This document shows positions 43,637 through 52,531 of a stretch of DNA of 64,000 nucleotides, in pieces. The position numbers and the translations under genes were made by a program. The notes under the pieces were generated by a model. It did no database searches and had not been told where the DNA came from. It saw only the letters and a list, made by a program, of their open reading frames with translations. This stretch comes from Planomicrobium sp. YIM 101495 (GTDB lineage Bacteria; Bacillota; Bacilli; Bacillales_A; Planococcaceae): contig NZ_WLZW01000001.1 in assembly GCF_009707665.1 (NCBI RefSeq), positions 1,798,001-1,862,000 on the forward strand, in the 5' to 3' direction. Numbering within the stretch: the first letter of the stretch is position 1; the number at the start of each line of letters is the position of its first letter.

Positions 43637-44119
43637 TCATTGCTTCCTTTCGAACGAACGGATCTGGAGCTTGCGGATCTGTTCCGCCAGTTCCAGGACC
43701 GGCCCTTCCACCTGTGCATCTCTGATGACTTCCCCGATCGGGAGGCTGTAGACAGGACCCGGTTTGGCGCCCAGCTCACTCATCCATCCCGCCAATTGCT
43801 CCGAGGAACTTGCGTAGACGATCTTGCCCAATCCGACTTTCCCATGGGCCGCCGAACACATGGGACAATGTTCGCCGGAAGTATAAACGGTCGCTTTGCT
43901 TCTTTCCTCAGGCGGCATATTGTTCGCTGCCCACCTGGCGATGGCAAATTCGGGGTGCTGCGTGCTGTCGCCACCCCCGTTATGATTATGGTCTTCAAAA
44001 AGTACTTCTCCTGAAGCGGATACCAGGACAGAACCGAACGGCTCATCCCCCTTTTCCAACGCAGTCTCCGCCAATTCCACGCAGCGCCGCAAATGTTTCA
44101 AATCCGTTTCTGTGATCAT
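43637..44119 (-). CDS. Nucleoside/cytidine deaminase family protein
   Basis: The 160-residue zinc deaminase has the first zinc motif as STQHPEFAIARWA (His and catalytic Glu; HPE instead of HAE) and the second as SGEHCPMCSAAHG (two Cys; His replaces the usual Pro before the first Cys). The RCVELAETALEKGDEPFGSVLV start is typical. The substrate may be guanine, cytosine or adenosine-like bases. ATG 44119 lies seven bases behind GGAGGAGG; the longer frame lacks a ribosome site. It follows a decayed NAD(P)-binding gene. Confidence 0.87.
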   Translation of the reverse strand: MITETDLKHLRRCVELAETALEKGDEPFGSVLVSASGEVLFEDHNHNGGGDSTQHPEFAIARWAANNMPPEERSKATVYTSGEHCPMCSAAHGKVGLGKIVYASSSEQLAGWMSELGAKPGPVYSLPIGEVIRDAQVEGPVLELAEQIRKLQIRSFERKQ

Positions 44120-44144
44120 GCTGATTCCTCCTCCTGTTACTGTA

Positions 44145-44752
44145 TTAAGTTGCCAGGCCGATTGAACGGTTTTCGTAGCGCGGGTCGTCCAATGCTTTGA
44201 CGATAAAATGCGCCACATCCGCACGCGGGATGGACATCGATTTCTCCGGCACGCCTTCAGCCGTTTCCCGGTATTTCCCTGTAAATTCGCCGTTCGTCAA
44301 GCCCATCGGCCGGGTGATCGTATAGTTCAGCCCGTGAGACCGGATCTGCTCAACCGCCGCCCCGTGGTCCACCAGCGCGTTTTTCAGCATCGTCATCATC
44401 AACTTCCCGCTGACGCCCGTCAATTCCTGGTGGATGCCGGCAGAAGCCGTGTAGACGATGCGTTTCATGCCGTGTGCTTCCATGCCCGCTATGATATTCT
44501 TCGTCATTTCCTGAAGCTCAGTGGATTTTTTCATCCCTTTATTGGAGCCGAGGCACGACACGACCGCATCTTGGCCGGCAATCGCCGCAGCCACATCCCC
44601 GCGGATTGAACGCGTCTCCCTGCACCACCGTCAAGCTCTCGTGTTCGATCTCCAGCTTTGGTAGTGTCCGCACAAACGCCGTCACCTCATCGCCGCCTGT
44701 CTCACGACTTCCCGGCCGACACCGCCGGTTGCACTGAAATAATAATTTTCAT
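44145..44752 (-). pseudogene. NAD(P)-binding (NmrA/SDR-like) reductase, N-terminal part frameshifted
   Basis: The last 150 codons are intact (AAIAGQDAVVSCLGSNKGMKKSTELQ, GMKRIVYTASAGIHQ, YTITRPMGLTNGEFTGKY, ADVAHFIVKALDDPRYENRSIGLAT). Upstream, ATG 44752 opens MKIII, and the dinucleotide motif SATGGVGREVVRQA appears after a one-base loss. About 15-20 bases seem missing before GDEVTAFVR, and one extra G near 44604 breaks the frame before DVAAAIA. So three lesions disable the cofactor-binding half. The order of pieces is normal for this family, so it is a recently decayed gene. Confidence 0.8.
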
Positions 44753-44766
44753 TAAACGCTATAAGT

Positions 44767-44816
44767 GAAAAAACACCTGCCCTAGACGTCCATGTAAGAA
44801 GAAAAGGCAGGTGTTT
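44767..44816 (-). terminator. Terminator after the DUF1846 gene
   Basis: An AAACACCTGCC/GGCAGGTGTTT stem is followed by TTTC on the minus strand. Confidence 0.83.
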
Positions 44817-44824
44817 TCCAAAAC

Positions 44825-46333
44825 CTAATTGTAATACAGGTTCTCAGTCGGATATACCGGATCATTGGTGATGTCGATGCCAAGCTTCTTGAAGGTCTGT
44901 TCGTTTTCCCTGTTCAATATAACCGTGGAATGCGCTTGTGTATCTCTTAGATTTGGCAATTGCTTATAAGCCAGCTCAGAAGTAGGGTTGGTGACCGCGC
45001 TGATTGCCAGTGCAATCAACACCTCATTGGCGCTTAATGTCGGGACCCGGCTGTTCAGATCATCGGTTTTCAGCCGCTGAATCGTCTGCAGAATCATCGG
45101 TGACAACAAATTAATTTCATCGGAAATATTGGTCAATTTCTTCAGCCCGTTCAGAATCGCGGCTGCCGAAGCATCCATCAACGTGGTCGTCCGGCCGGTG
45201 ATCATCTCCCCATTCGGCAGTTCCAGTGCAATGACGGCCTGTAAATTCGTGCTGTCCAGGCTCTCTTGAATCGCTTTCGCATAATTACGGGCCGGCAATA
45301 CAGGCGCCCGGTCCTCTTTCTTTAAGCCGGTCTCTTCCAGAATCACTTGCATGTGGCGTACACTGTCTTCATCGGCAAGCCCTTTTTTATAATCGTTCTC
45401 TACGACGAAACTGCGCCGGATGATTTCCTGCCTGGCAGCTTCCTGCACGGCCATATCGTCGGTGATGCCCGATTTCAGACGGTTAACCCCCATATCAGTC
45501 GGTGAGCTGTAAACAGACTCTTTACCGGTAATCCTTTCAATAATCCGTTTGATGACAGGAAACGTCTCCATATCCCGATTATAATTGATCGCTACTTTCC
45601 CGTATGCTTCATAGTGATAATTGTCAATCATATTTACGTCTTTCAAATCGACGGTAGCCGCTTCATAAGCGATGTTTACCGGGTGTTTTAACGGCAGGTT
45701 CCAAACCGGAAAAGTCTCAAACTTGGCATAGCCGACTTTATTGCCCAGTTTATTCTCATGGTACATTTGGTTAAGGCAGGTGGCGAGCTTTCCACTGGCC
45801 GGGCCAGGCGCCGTGACAACCACGATCGGTTTTGTCGTTTCGATATAAGGATTTGTCGCAAATCCCTCTTCTCCAAGGACTGCATCCACGTTTGTAGGGT
45901 AGCCGTCGATTTCGCGGTGGATCCCGACGCTGATTCCGCTTCGCTCAAGCTTCGTCATGAATACCTTGACTGTCGGCTGTCCTTGGTAACGCGTGATCAG
46001 GACACTGTTGACCGAAATGCCATACGCCCGGTATTCATCGATCAAGCGCAGGACATCCTGGTCATAAGTGATGCCGTAATCTTCACGGACTTTGTTCCGT
46101 TCGATGTCTCCAGCGTACACACAGATGATGATTTCCGCATTTTCTTTCAGTGTGTGCAAAAGTTTGATTTTGGCATCTTCATCAAATCCCGGCAGGACAC
46201 GCTTTGCATGTTTGTCGCCTATCAATTTCCCGCCAAATTCCAGGTAAAGTTTATCATACTGTTGCACCCGTTCCAGGATGTAGGCAGATTGCTCCTGCAA
46301 ATATTTCTCCGAATCAAATCCAATTTTTTTCAT
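44825..46333 (-). CDS. DUF1846 domain protein
   Basis: The 502-residue cytoplasmic protein matches the DUF1846 family: [47 protein letters not shown] is the hallmark N-terminus, and the middle carries [23 protein letters not shown] with a P-loop-like turn. Its function is unknown. The ribosome site is weak. The gene lies alone between the decayed reductase and the region that starts with an rlmH 3' fragment. Confidence 0.88.
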   Translation of the reverse strand: MKKIGFDSEKYLQEQSAYILERVQQYDKLYLEFGGKLIGDKHAKRVLPGFDEDAKIKLLHTLKENAEIIICVYAGDIERNKVREDYGITYDQDVLRLIDEYRAYGISVNSVLITRYQGQPTVKVFMTKLERSGISVGIHREIDGYPTNVDAVLGEEGFATNPYIETTKPIVVVTAPGPASGKLATCLNQMYHENKLGNKVGYAKFETFPVWNLPLKHPVNIAYEAATVDLKDVNMIDNYHYEAYGKVAINYNRDMETFPVIKRIIERITGKESVYSSPTDMGVNRLKSGITDDMAVQEAARQEIIRRSFVVENDYKKGLADEDSVRHMQVILEETGLKKEDRAPVLPARNYAKAIQESLDSTNLQAVIALELPNGEMITGRTTTLMDASAAAILNGLKKLTNISDEINLLSPMILQTIQRLKTDDLNSRVPTLSANEVLIALAISAVTNPTSELAYKQLPNLRDTQAHSTVILNRENEQTFKKLGIDITNDPVYPTENLYYN

Positions 46334-46451
46334 TCAATTACCGTCCCGTCTTCTATACTTCAATCTCTCTCTTAACCTGATAGATAAAAGCACCTTAAGA
46401 GAAACTATCAATTATCATCCATCTTTACTCATTATAGAGCTTTTTTTAAAA

Positions 46452-46486
46452 AAGAAAAACCGGCCCAATTGGTTCATTGACCGGTT
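46452..46486 (-). terminator. Terminator after the UvrA-like gene
   Basis: An 8-bp stem AACCGGTC/GGCCGGTT (one G-U) with TTTC and further T-rich sequence lies on the minus strand, 115 bp below the gene. Confidence 0.75.
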
Positions 46487-46556
46487 GTTCCCAAGAAGCA
46501 TCGCTGACTTCCCATGGATGTGTTCAATTAAATGATGGAATTCAGAACAATGTGTT

Positions 46557-46597
46557 GGTCCATTCTTCATAATCCTGAAAGCCCCGCAAACCTGCTC
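46557..46597 (-). pseudogene. Fragment of an rlmH 3' end
   Basis: These 41 bases match 54114-54154 in intact rlmH at 35 of 41 positions. They encode EQVCGAFRIMKNG, compared with [13 protein letters not shown] in RlmH. The fragment starts six bases after the UvrA-like stop codon and lies in the same orientation as rlmH. No other rlmH sequence is found here. Confidence 0.75.
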
Positions 46598-46602
46598 CTT
46601 GC

Positions 46603-48858
46603 TCACTCCAACCACTTCGCTGTCGGTGTATCGGCATAGAGCATTTCCTTCGGTGTTCCTTCGAAAACGACTTCTCCGCCGTGTTTTCCTCCGCCCGGTC
46701 CAAGTTCAATGACCCAGTCACTTGCGGCAATAAAATCGAGGTTATGCTCAATAATCATGACCGAATTCCCCTGATCCACGAGGCGTTGGAACAAAGTTAA
46801 CAGTTTGGCGTTGTCCTGGACGTGCAAACCGGATGACGGCTCGTCCAAAATATAGATCTGCCCTTCTTTTTGCAGATGGCTAGCCAATTTCAGGCGCTGC
46901 ACTTCGCCGCCGCTCAATGAACTCGTCGTCTGTCCGAGAGTCAAATACTCAAGCCCCACATCTCTTAACGTATTGACACGGCTGATGATCTTCGGGCGAT
47001 CAAAAAAGTCACCGGCTTCCTCAATCGTCAGCTGTAAAACCTTCACGATATTTTTTCTTTTGTACGTATACGAAAGAGCTTCATCCGAATACCTCGTCCC
47101 CCCGCACGCTTCACAAGTCACCGTTACCGGATCGGCAAAAGCAACATCCGGCTTTGTCACGCCTTTTCCGTCGCAAACCGGACAGGCGCCTGCCGAGTTG
47201 AAAGAGAACAATCCGGCAAGCTGTCCTGTTTCGCGGGCAAAAATCGCCCGGATGTCATCCATGATGCCCATATAGGTCGCAAGTGTCGAGCGGCTGGAGA
47301 GACCGATCGGCGACTGGCTCACCATGATCGCTTCAGGATATTTTTGTGGGAATGCTCCGAGCATTAACGAACTTTTTCCTGATCCCGACACGCCGCAAAC
47401 AGACACGAGGACATTTTTCGGAATGGCCACTGCTATATTTTTCAGGTTATTCATCGACGCATGCCTGATGGAAAAAGATTCGGCGAATGGACGGGGATGC
47501 GGGTTGATCTCGCGTGTTTGCTGAAGGGCTGTTGCCGTTGACGAACGTTCCAACTCCCCTTGCTTCCCCTGAAAGATCACTTCCCCGCCGTGCACACCGG
47601 CACCCGGCCCCATTTCAATGATTTCATCGGCGATCTTCATGACCGATCGATCATGTTCGATCACGACGACCGTATTGTGCTGTTCCTTGATGCGCTTCAA
47701 CATTTGAAGAAGCAGATCCACTTCCCCGGGATGCAGACTTGCGGTAGGTTCATCGAAAATATACGTCATATTGTTCAGGCTGCTGCCCAAATGACGCGCG
47801 ATCTTCACACGCTGGGCTTCTCCCCCAGAGAGCGTCCCCATTTTCCGCGACAAACTTAAATAACTCAATCCGAGATCGATGAGCTGCCTGATCGAAGGAA
47901 TGGCCTGGCCAGCAATGGTGGACCCGACCGAATCCTTTATTTTTTCAAGCTCTGCCATTAACTCCGTCAGCTCGAACGCCTCATAATCTGCAATATTGAA
48001 GCCGTTGATTCTGCATGCGAGCACCTGGGGATTCAGCCCGGAGCCCTGGCACGTCGGGCATGACGCACGGGAAGTCATCGCCAGGACCTCATCCAGAGAG
48101 GTTTGGGCAAGTTTTGAAACATCCCGGTTAATGTACAGCCGCGTAAACCTCGGCAATAATCCATCCCATTCATGGGGCTGTGGACCATTTTTCGTATGGA
48201 ACGGTGCGAAGACCCGCTCGCCTTCGGGAGGACCATGAACGAACAATCGATAGTCTTCCTCCGAAAAGTCCTTCACCGGGATGTCCGGATCGAACAAGCC
48301 TCCCGTAATCATCCATCTGCCCTGCCAGCCGGACGGGGACAACGGTTTGAACTGAACCGCATAATCCCTCAATGATTTCTCCGCATCGATCAATTTATGG
48401 ATGTCCGGGGCAACGATTTCCCCGAACCCATTGCACGTTGGACAATGCCTGAATGAACCGTTTCGCGAAAAGTCGGTTGCAGACGTGATCGGCGGGTCGC
48501 CGATACGTGAAAACAGCAGCCGGATCAACGGATCAATATCCATATACGTACCAACTGTCGAGCGGGAATTCCCACCGATCGGCCGTTGTTCGATCACGAC
48601 GACCGGACTCAAATGCTTCATCAAGTCCGCTGGGGGGCGCTCGTACCGGGGCATTTGATTTCTGACATACATCGGATAATTCATCGTCATTTGCCGCCTG
48701 CTTTCCGCCGCAAGCGTATCAAAGACGACCGAGCTCTTCCCTGAACCCGAGACTCCTGCAAACACGGTGATTTGCTTTTTTTTAATGTTAAGATCAATAT
48801 TTTTCAAGTTGTTTGCTTTAAGGCCGCGTAAAATGATTTCGTCCTCTGTGTTCGACAT
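46603..48858 (-). CDS. UvrA2-like excinuclease ATPase
   Basis: The 751-residue protein has two ABC ATPase halves, each with Walker A (FAGVSGSGKSSVVFDTL; VCGVSGSGKSSLML), signature (LSGGEAQRVKIARHL; LSGGEVQRLKLASHL) and Walker B (IFDEPTASLHPGE; ILDEPSSGLHVQD). CxxC zinc modules (CPTCNGFGE, CPVCDGKG, CEACGG) are present. It is about 200 residues shorter than UvrA, lacking the UvrB-binding region, as in UvrA2 and drug-resistance UvrA-like proteins. A role in clearing DNA-bound drugs or in self-protection is possible. ATG 48858 follows AAAGG. It may be part of the block delimited by rlmH sequences. Confidence 0.88.
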   Translation of the reverse strand: MSNTEDEIILRGLKANNLKNIDLNIKKKQITVFAGVSGSGKSSVVFDTLAAESRRQMTMNYPMYVRNQMPRYERPPADLMKHLSPVVVIEQRPIGGNSRSTVGTYMDIDPLIRLLFSRIGDPPITSATDFSRNGSFRHCPTCNGFGEIVAPDIHKLIDAEKSLRDYAVQFKPLSPSGWQGRWMITGGLFDPDIPVKDFSEEDYRLFVHGPPEGERVFAPFHTKNGPQPHEWDGLLPRFTRLYINRDVSKLAQTSLDEVLAMTSRASCPTCQGSGLNPQVLACRINGFNIADYEAFELTELMAELEKIKDSVGSTIAGQAIPSIRQLIDLGLSYLSLSRKMGTLSGGEAQRVKIARHLGSSLNNMTYIFDEPTASLHPGEVDLLLQMLKRIKEQHNTVVVIEHDRSVMKIADEIIEMGPGAGVHGGEVIFQGKQGELERSSTATALQQTREINPHPRPFAESFSIRHASMNNLKNIAVAIPKNVLVSVCGVSGSGKSSLMLGAFPQKYPEAIMVSQSPIGLSSRSTLATYMGIMDDIRAIFARETGQLAGLFSFNSAGACPVCDGKGVTKPDVAFADPVTVTCEACGGTRYSDEALSYTYKRKNIVKVLQLTIEEAGDFFDRPKIISRVNTLRDVGLEYLTLGQTTSSLSGGEVQRLKLASHLQKEGQIYILDEPSSGLHVQDNAKLLTLFQRLVDQGNSVMIIEHNLDFIAASDWVIELGPGGGKHGGEVVFEGTPKEMLYADTPTAKWLE

Positions 48859-49545
48859 CCAATCATCCTTTCTCGTAGATCTCAGGCGCTGATTGCCTGC
48901 CAGCATATTGTCGTACTTCCCCGAGAGAGCATAAGCAGACATACAGGCTGTCCATTACAAAAAGAATTATGATCTTTGAGAAGCTTTGATAATCTGCGAA
49001 GAATTATATTTATATAAGTTGAACTTAAGATTCCGATATTCCGTAAAACAGCTCCGCGTCCAGTGCTTTTGCTCCTGCATCGCTTCGCTGCTTCGTCGCA
49101 GAAGAATCGGCTGAACTTCCTTCAGCCAATTCTTAGCTAACTTTGGCTCTTCGCCAAAGTGGATCTCGGCACTTCGCTTAGTCCACAGCAAAGCGATGCA
49201 ACGGTTTTCATGCTTCGAAGCCAGTGAATCGATGCAGAAGCAGGAGCACATCTTTGCTCTTCTCCGCTGTTTTACTCCATATCTTTTCATAATTGTTGGG
49301 GATGAGTGATGTGTGGCACTACCGTGCTCTCTCTTTAGAAGAAAGAGCGGAAAGCGTCCGCCTGGAGCACTTTCTTCCACCTTTCTAAAAATCCAATTCT
49401 TTAGTTCAATTTATTATAGTTAAGTAAGGACTGCTGAACACCCTCCTCATGCTGCATTTGAAAATAATAAGCTGTAAGGAACGAGCGGTTTCTTCCATGA
49501 CGGTCTGATTTACAAAGAATAAAGATGACGCACTTCTATCAAAAA
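48859..49545. other. Long intergenic region with a structured element
   Basis: This 690-bp gap between two minus-strand genes holds the structured element at 49070-49248 and a short hairpin at 49328-49348. The sequence GGAAAGCGTCCGCC at 49349-49362 resembles a dispersed intergenic repeat seen in Bacillales, from memory. No convincing gene is seen; the longest frame (48967-49380) has low-complexity composition and no ribosome site. Confidence 0.55.
49070..49248. repeat. Multi-stem structured element
   Basis: Nested pairings: TGCTCCTGC (49070-49078) with GCAGGAGCA (49240-49248); GCATCGCTTCGCTG (49077-49090) with CAGCAAAGCGATGC (49186-49199; 13 of 14); and two perfect inner hairpins, GGCTGAA/TTCAGCC (49109-49127) and ACTTTGGC/GCCAAAGT (49140-49160). 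Such a fold suggests a structured RNA or a repetitive DNA element. No gene function is known. Confidence 0.6.
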
Positions 49546-50151
49546 TCAAATCCACCCCTTCTCCACCGCCTTCTGCACAGCCTGCTGCCTCGTTTCGACC
49601 TCGAGTTTCTGGATGGATAACGACAGATAGTTGCGGATGGTGCCTTTGGTCAAAAATAAGCGCTTGCTGATTTCGTTCGTTGTGTAACCTTCCTTCACGA
49701 GCTTCAGCACATTGACCTCCCGCTCGTTCAGCGGGTTTTTTTCGTTCATGAACAAGGTTGCTGCAAGATCTTGGCTGATGACCCGTTCACTATTCATGAT
49801 TTTGCGCACGGCCCCGATGACGTATTCGATCGGCTCATCTTTCAAAATATACGCTTCGATGTTCAGGTCCATCGCCTCCTGCAAATAACCGGCCCGGGCA
49901 AACGTCGTCATGATCATGATTTTGCACGGGAAATCGTGTGCGCGTATTTTCGCGGCCACGTCCAGCCCAGACAAGTGCGGCATCTCGATGTCCAGAATAC
50001 AAACATCCGGCTGCTCCCGTTCAATCAAGGCCCACGCCTCCGCGCCATCTGCGGCCTCGCCGGCGATGATCAAATCCTCCTCAAGCTCCATGATGGAAAC
50101 CAATGCCCCTCTCAGCAGCTGCTGATCCTCAGCAATACAAATCCTGATCAT
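49546..50151 (-). CDS. DesR-like response regulator
   Basis: The 201-residue NarL/LuxR-type regulator has a receiver domain (phospho-acceptor Asp in PDVCILDIEMPHLSG, near residue 54) and a LuxR-type helix-turn-helix (NPLNEREVNVLKLVKEGYTTNEISKRLFLTKGTIRNYLS). Its sequence is very close to DesR of Bacillus. It overlaps the kinase stop (ATGA). DesK/DesR sense membrane fluidity and control the des desaturase, but no desaturase gene lies in this window; the partner gene here is a DUF418 protein. Confidence 0.9.
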   Translation of the reverse strand: MIRICIAEDQQLLRGALVSIMELEEDLIIAGEAADGAEAWALIEREQPDVCILDIEMPHLSGLDVAAKIRAHDFPCKIMIMTTFARAGYLQEAMDLNIEAYILKDEPIEYVIGAVRKIMNSERVISQDLAATLFMNEKNPLNEREVNVLKLVKEGYTTNEISKRLFLTKGTIRNYLSLSIQKLEVETRQQAVQKAVEKGWI

Positions 50152-51251
50152 CTTTTATCCTCCTGTGTCGGGTTGAGTAGGATAGACAGGAGCACCGTCG
50201 TTCCTGCCGCAGTATCCTTCACTTCTGCATTCCCTTTTAATGACTGCATCCGCTCTTTCATCGTGAACAGCCCGTTGCCTTGCCGCTTGTCCGCTAATCC
50301 GACGCCATTATCGCTGATCGCCACTTCCACTTGGCCTTCTGTGTAGGACAGCACGATTTTGCATGCAGTGGCACGGCTATGCTTCACGACATTCGTCACC
50401 GCTTCCCGGACGCTGTAGGCAAGCATCGTTTCCTGCACGCTCGACAGCAGCACCCCCGTCAGCCGATTGTCCACTTTCGCATCAATACCGGCATGCTCGA
50501 GCAGCTGATTGCAACTCGAAAGTTCCTTCTGCAACGACAAAAAATTCATTTCCGAAATGATTTCACGTACTTGTTTATGCGCCGTTCGGACTGCCAGGAT
50601 CACATCATTAAGCTCCTTCTGAATCCGCTCTTCCTCTTTTGGCACCAGCCGGGAGACGAGTTCGGTCTTCACTTTGATGACCGTCAAGGTGTGCCCTAAC
50701 GTATCGTGCAAGTCCCGCGCAATGCGCTGGCGTTCCTGCTGCATCGCAATGTGAACCTCTGCATCATCCACCTCGCGCTGAAGCAGCTTCGTTTTCTCTA
50801 TATAAAAACGCAGCCACGGCAGCAGCAAGATGAAGAGCATGATGGCCAGCGTGATCGCCTGTGCGTCCGAAAAGAGCACGTCCTGGAAGCGCCAGACCAG
50901 TGCGGTGAGAAGCAGGACGTTAACGAAGGTCGCAGTCCACAAAATTCGCCGGTTGACAGCCCGCCCCACAAGATCTGCGAAGGTGATCTGAAAGAGGACC
51001 CAGTGCGGCCCTCCCAAATAAGCCAAAAATACGGTCAACATCAATCCCGCGATGACAGCTGGAAGCAATGCGCCTTCCTGATGCCACAGCGCCGTGTAAT
51101 ACGCACCAAGATAAATTGCAATCAACACCAGCTTCAGCGCGAATGACGGCACCTGCTCCGTAATGATGACAGCATAACTGAACAGCAGGACGGTCAGGAC
51201 GTCGACGATCAAATAATACCTTGCCTGGTTTTTCGGATACCATTCCAGCAT
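50148..51251 (-). CDS. DesK-like sensor histidine kinase
   Basis: The 367-residue kinase has about five or six N-terminal helices (residues 10-150), a dimerisation helix with the phospho-acceptor His in ERQRIARDLHDTLGHTLTVI and a short HATPase with EAVTNVVKHSRA and DNGVGLADKRQGNGLFTMKERM. This architecture matches DesK, a membrane-thickness thermosensor. ATG 51251 lies nine bases after TAGGAG; the longer frame overlaps the DUF418 gene. It lies 11 bp below that gene and is coexpressed. Confidence 0.9.
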   Translation of the reverse strand: MLEWYPKNQARYYLIVDVLTVLLFSYAVIITEQVPSFALKLVLIAIYLGAYYTALWHQEGALLPAVIAGLMLTVFLAYLGGPHWVLFQITFADLVGRAVNRRILWTATFVNVLLLTALVWRFQDVLFSDAQAITLAIMLFILLLPWLRFYIEKTKLLQREVDDAEVHIAMQQERQRIARDLHDTLGHTLTVIKVKTELVSRLVPKEEERIQKELNDVILAVRTAHKQVREIISEMNFLSLQKELSSCNQLLEHAGIDAKVDNRLTGVLLSSVQETMLAYSVREAVTNVVKHSRATACKIVLSYTEGQVEVAISDNGVGLADKRQGNGLFTMKERMQSLKGNAEVKDTAAGTTVLLSILLNPTQEDKR

Positions 51252-51262
51252 GCGCCCCACTC

Positions 51263-52381
51263 CTACCTTTCCAGCTTCTGCAGCATTCCCTTCCGCAGCC
51301 ATTCGACCGGACCGTATGGAAATTTCGCCAACCAGCCATTTGCGAATATAATTTGCGCTGCTACTATCATACAAAATACGCCTACAATTTCTATACTATT
51401 CAGTTTACCACCAAGCCCGAGACCCCACCCATAAAAAATCGCGGTGCCCGTCAAGTTTTGCAAAATATAGCAGCTCAGCGACATCCGCCCGGTCATCTCA
51501 AGCCACTTCCAGACCCGCCACGTGCTGTACGTCCGGACAACGAACGCGATCAGCCCGATATAACCGAAAGCAAGGACCGGCGCAAACAAATAACGGATCG
51601 GCAAGTCGAACGCACCGCCTGGTATGAAAATCAATGCATTCAATGGCAAGCCGAGTCCCAGCCCCCAAACGAGCAGCTTCCGCTGAATCGCGATTCCCTG
51701 TGCATCGAAGGAAAAAGCGCCGCTGCGCATCAGCTTGACTCCGACAATGAACAAACAGATGTTCAACGGAATGATAAAGATCGATTCCGTCCGGAAGAAA
51801 ACAAAATTCATAAGACGGTTCCGGACTTGCTCAAGCCATGTACCTTCAGCATACAGCGCGATCAGCTGCGGTGAACTTGCGAGCGAAATCGCCGGCTCCA
51901 AAAGCATCGCCGCGAAAATCAGCGTAACCATGCCAACGTGCAATATCCCCGCAATCCATAACACCCGTGTCATCACTCGCTCTCCGCGCTTGATGATGGC
52001 CGCGATAATGGCCGCAGTGACGGCATAGCTCATCAGCACGTCGTATTCCATGACCAGTAAGTAGTGCAGGAAGCCCTCCATCATCAAAAAAAGGATGACC
52101 CATTTGTACATCCCGATCCACGGCTTGTTGCGGCGGATTGACTGCTGATACTTAATCTCCATCCCGACGCCGAACATGATCGTCAACATCCCGAGCAGCT
52201 TGCCGTTCACCATAAATAAGACAATCGTGCGGACGAAATCGTTCATGTTCGTCCAACTGCTGGCGCCTGCAGTCGTAATGTATAGAAGGTCCCCGAGATG
52301 CGCAAATATCCAAATATTCGTCCCAAGTGTCCCTAAAATCGCAATTCCTCTTAAAATATCGATCAACGCAATCCGCTTCAT
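51263..52381 (-). CDS. DUF418 membrane protein
   Basis: The 372-residue protein has about ten helices. It has the DUF418 hallmarks RIALIDILRGIAILGTLGTNIW at the start and a C-terminal region WKWLEMTGRMSLSCYILQNLTGTAIFYGWGLGL. The family is related to acyltransferase-3-like membrane proteins and is often near exporters or fatty-acid genes; its function is unknown. Its place at the head of a DesKR-like operon hints at a membrane-lipid role. GGAGG lies before the ATG. Confidence 0.87.
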   Translation of the reverse strand: MKRIALIDILRGIAILGTLGTNIWIFAHLGDLLYITTAGASSWTNMNDFVRTIVLFMVNGKLLGMLTIMFGVGMEIKYQQSIRRNKPWIGMYKWVILFLMMEGFLHYLLVMEYDVLMSYAVTAAIIAAIIKRGERVMTRVLWIAGILHVGMVTLIFAAMLLEPAISLASSPQLIALYAEGTWLEQVRNRLMNFVFFRTESIFIIPLNICLFIVGVKLMRSGAFSFDAQGIAIQRKLLVWGLGLGLPLNALIFIPGGAFDLPIRYLFAPVLAFGYIGLIAFVVRTYSTWRVWKWLEMTGRMSLSCYILQNLTGTAIFYGWGLGLGGKLNSIEIVGVFCMIVAAQIIFANGWLAKFPYGPVEWLRKGMLQKLER

Positions 52382-52483
52382 GTCGACGCCCTCCTTTTCT
52401 TACCTATATCGTAAGCTCAGGAGGCCCTGGAACATATCTACAGGCGTCAAGAAATGGTGATGACACGTGTCATTCAGTTGATC

Positions 52484-52531
52484 AAAAAAACCGGATGGAA
52501 CACTCGAAATACAAGCGTCCCGTCCGGTTTT
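52484..52531 (-). terminator. Terminator after the deacetylase gene
   Basis: An 8-bp AAACCGGA/TCCGGTTT stem and a seven-T tract lie on the minus strand, directly at the gene end. Confidence 0.85.

Noticed and set aside
48967-49380. 137-codon minus-strand frame
   Set aside because: It spans the structured element, has biased composition, no ribosome site and no recognisable family.
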